DNA of 64,000 nucleotides from positions 1,146,501 through 1,210,500 of the forward strand of contig NZ_CP066265.1 of NCBI RefSeq assembly GCF_023278085.1. The letters are read 5' to 3'. The stretch's first letter is position 1. Every line of letters begins with the position of its first letter. Both the position numbers and the translations under genes were made by a program. Below are positions 62,037-64,000 of this stretch, one piece after another. The DNA is from Pseudomonas syringae (lineage in GTDB: Bacteria; Pseudomonadota; Gammaproteobacteria; Pseudomonadales; Pseudomonadaceae). The notes below the pieces were generated by a model. That model made no database searches. It was not told where the DNA came from and saw nothing but the letters and a program-made list of their open reading frames with translations.

Positions 62037-64000
62037 ATGATCAGTACCGAACTCAAAACCCAGATCCAGGGCGCTTACTCGCGTTTCCTCGAAGCCAAGA
62101 GCCTCAAGCCGCGCTACGGCCAGCGATTGATGATCGCTGAAGTCGCCAGGGTGCTGGGGGACATTGATACCGATGAAGAGGGCCGTCGTTCGGGCGACCC
62201 GGCCGTTGTAGCGGTCGAGGCGGGCACCGGCACCGGCAAAACCGTGGCGTACGCCATCGCTTCGATTCCGACGGCCAAGGCGGCGGGCAAGCGGCTGGTC
62301 ATTGCCACGGCCACCGTCGCGCTACAGGAGCAGATCGTCTACAAGGACCTGCCGGACCTGATGCGCAACAGCGGTCTGAACTTCACTTTCGCCCTGGCCA
62401 AGGGGCGCGGCCGTTACATGTGCCTGTCCAAACTCGACATGCTGTTGCAGGAAAGTGACGCGACCAACGCGACCGCGCAGCTGTTCGAAGAAGAAGGCTT
62501 CAAGATCGAAGTCGATGAAGCCAGTCAGAAACTGTTCACCACGATGTTGCAGAAGCTGGCCGGCAACAAATGGGACGGTGACCGCGACAGCTGGCCTCAG
62601 GAATTGGCCGATCAGGACTGGGCACGCGTCACCACCGATCACAGCCAGTGCACCAATCGCCATTGTCCGAATTTCCAGCAGTGCGCCTTCTACAAGGCGC
62701 GAGAAGGCATGGGCAAGGTCGATGTAATCGTCACCAACCATGACATGGTGCTGGCTGACCTGGCGCTCGGCGGCGGGGCTGTGCTGCCAGACCCGCGTGA
62801 CACGCTGTACGTGTTCGACGAAGGCCATCACCTGCCGGACAAGGCCATCGGCCACTTTGCCCATTACACCCGCTTGAAATCGACCGCCGACTGGCTGGAA
62901 CAGACCGCCAAGAACCTCGCCAAGCTGCTGGCTCAGCATCCATTGCCCGGCGATCTGGGCAAGCTGATCGAGCAGGTGCCGGAGCTGGCCCGCGAGATCA
63001 AGGGCCATCAGCAGTTCATGTTCGGCGCCTGTGAGCAACTGGCCGATTTTCGTGCCGGTGAAGACATGCAGGGGCGCGAGCGCCCGCGTCACCGTTTTGT
63101 CGGCGGCGTTATTCCCGAGCATATCCGCGAGATGGGTATCGAACTGAAAAAGGGTTTTGCGCGACTCGACGATCTGTTTACGCGCCTGACTGAATTGCTT
63201 AAAGAAGGCATGGACGGCGAGGTCAACATCGGCATTGCCAGCCATCAGGCCGAAGAATGGTATCCGCTGTTCGGCAGTCTGCTGGCCCGTGCCCATGGCA
63301 ACTGGGAGTTGTGGACGGCCTTCACCGCCGAAGACCCCGAAGACAACCCGCCGATGGCGCGTTGGCTGACCCTGGCCGACAGCGGTGCGCTGTTCGATAT
63401 CGAGGTCAACGCCAGCCCGATTCTGGCTGCCGAAATGCTGCGCCGTAACCTGTGGAACATTGCTTATGGTGCGCTGGTGACCTCGGCTACCCTGACTGCG
63501 CTGGGCAAGTTCGACCGCTATCGCATGCGTGCCGGCCTGCCGAAATGTGCCGTGACTGCCGTCGTGCCCAGCCCGTTCCATCATGCCGATGCCGGCGTGC
63601 TGCGGGTCCCGGACCTCAAAGCCGATCCGCGCGATTCGGTGGCGCACACGGCGGCGATCATTCGTGATCTGCCCGGCCTGGTGGAAGGCTCGCGGGGCAC
63701 GCTGGTGTTGTATTCCTCGCGCAAGCAGATGCAGGACGTTTTCGATGGCCTGGACCGCGACTGGCGCAAGCAGGTGTTCATTCAGGGCAATCTGTCCAAG
63801 CAGGAGACCCTCAACAAGCACAAGGCGCGGGTCGACAGCGGCGAGTCCAGCGTGTTGTTCGGGCTCGCCAGCTTTGCCGAAGGCGTGGATTTGCCCGGTG
63901 CCTATTGCGAGCATGTGGTGATCGCCAAGATTCCATTCGCGGTGCCGGACGATCCGGTCGAGGCGGCGCTGGCCGAATGGATCGAGGCACGCGGCGGCAA
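62037..64000 (+). CDS. dinG: ATP-dependent DNA helicase DinG (3' part outside window)
   Basis: The open frame runs to the right edge: 654 of an expected 714 or so residues. Walker A is EAGTGTGKT (61-69), the DEAH-type box is VFDEGHHL, and the [4Fe-4S] cluster cysteines are in RYMCLSKL and HSQCTNRHCPNFQQCAF. Later motifs include TSATLTALG, YSSRKQM and SFAEGVDLPGAYCEHVV. DinG is a 5'-3' XPD-like helicase that removes R-loops and acts in the SOS response. The start lacks a strong Shine-Dalgarno. A LexA-like box precedes it. Confidence 0.94.
   Translation, partial: MISTELKTQIQGAYSRFLEAKSLKPRYGQRLMIAEVARVLGDIDTDEEGRRSGDPAVVAVEAGTGTGKTVAYAIASIPTAKAAGKRLVIATATVALQEQIVYKDLPDLMRNSGLNFTFALAKGRGRYMCLSKLDMLLQESDATNATAQLFEEEGFKIEVDEASQKLFTTMLQKLAGNKWDGDRDSWPQELADQDWARVTTDHSQCTNRHCPNFQQCAFYKAREGMGKVDVIVTNHDMVLADLALGGGAVLPDPRDTLYVFDEGHHLPDKAIGHFAHYTRLKSTADWLEQTAKNLAKLLAQHPLPGDLGKLIEQVPELAREIKGHQQFMFGACEQLADFRAGEDMQGRERPRHRFVGGVIPEHIREMGIELKKGFARLDDLFTRLTELLKEGMDGEVNIGIASHQAEEWYPLFGSLLARAHGNWELWTAFTAEDPEDNPPMARWLTLADSGALFDIEVNASPILAAEMLRRNLWNIAYGALVTSATLTALGKFDRYRMRAGLPKCAVTAVVPSPFHHADAGVLRVPDLKADPRDSVAHTAAIIRDLPGLVEGSRGTLVLYSSRKQMQDVFDGLDRDWRKQVFIQGNLSKQETLNKHKARVDSGESSVLFGLASFAEGVDLPGAYCEHVVIAKIPFAVPDDPVEAALAEWIEARGG

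Overview
The window reads as chromosomal DNA of a fluorescent plant-associated pseudomonad, most likely the Pseudomonas syringae group. This rests on about 58% GC protein-coding sequence, gene orders I know from Pseudomonas (glpF-glpK-glpR-glpD; argF-ABC ATPase; grxD-bfr-bfd-rnt-pyrC-motY-argG; nth-rnfB-metG-mrp-csp-dcd; quiP-GST; ychJ), and many REP-type palindromic repeats. I see no rRNA, tRNA, IS element or CRISPR array.

Region by region. 1-2.3 kb: the tail of a truncated metE, a secreted alpha/beta hydrolase and a DsbA/FrnE-like oxidoreductase. 2.4-9.2 kb: the acidic amino acid system, transporter genes aatJQMP followed by the two-component pair aauS-aauR; a sigma-54 promoter and two AauR-type operators lie upstream of aatJ. 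9.2-15 kb: the glycerol regulon glpFKRD, split by four tandem 145-bp REP units and carrying two candidate GlpR operators. 15-26.5 kb: ybaK, an ABC ATPase, argF, a molybdopterin oxidoreductase, grxD, bfr-bfd, rnt, pyrC, motY and argG, with candidate ArgR operators at argF and argG and a Fur box at bfd. 26.5-29.2 kb: a gene-poor, AT-rich stretch with an unrecognised duplicated-HTH protein and an orphan LuxR-type response regulator. 29.3-36.1 kb: a small PA3496-family gene, nth, a stand-alone rnfB, metG, mrp, csp and dcd.

36.1-46.9 kb: the four-gene ligase-associated DNA repair set (Lhr-Core helicase, PdeM, MBL exonuclease, ATP-dependent ligase) is present but split in two by a basic amino acid ABC operon of the aotJQMOP type. 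47-53.9 kb: a multi-hairpin repeat, a QuiP-like acylase, a GST, a His-rich SEC-C protein, then a small phage/tailocin-type control module (cleavable CI-like repressor, DUF1654 gene with a near-consensus LexA box, holin) with no tail or lysozyme genes. 54-61.9 kb: a TonB receptor with an STN domain but no FecIR pair, a second REP array, ychJ and neighbours, a collagen-like exported protein, a periplasmic purine nucleoside protein with a Tsx-like channel, and a CopD-family protein. The window ends inside dinG, which has a candidate LexA box.

Most notable: the repressor-DUF1654-holin module with two shared palindromic operators; a bacterioferritin that keeps the heme Met52 but lacks two ferroxidase glutamates; the matched sigma-54 promoter and paired operators at aatJ; and the split DNA-repair cluster. 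Calls rest on reading the sequence and family knowledge; no database search was run.
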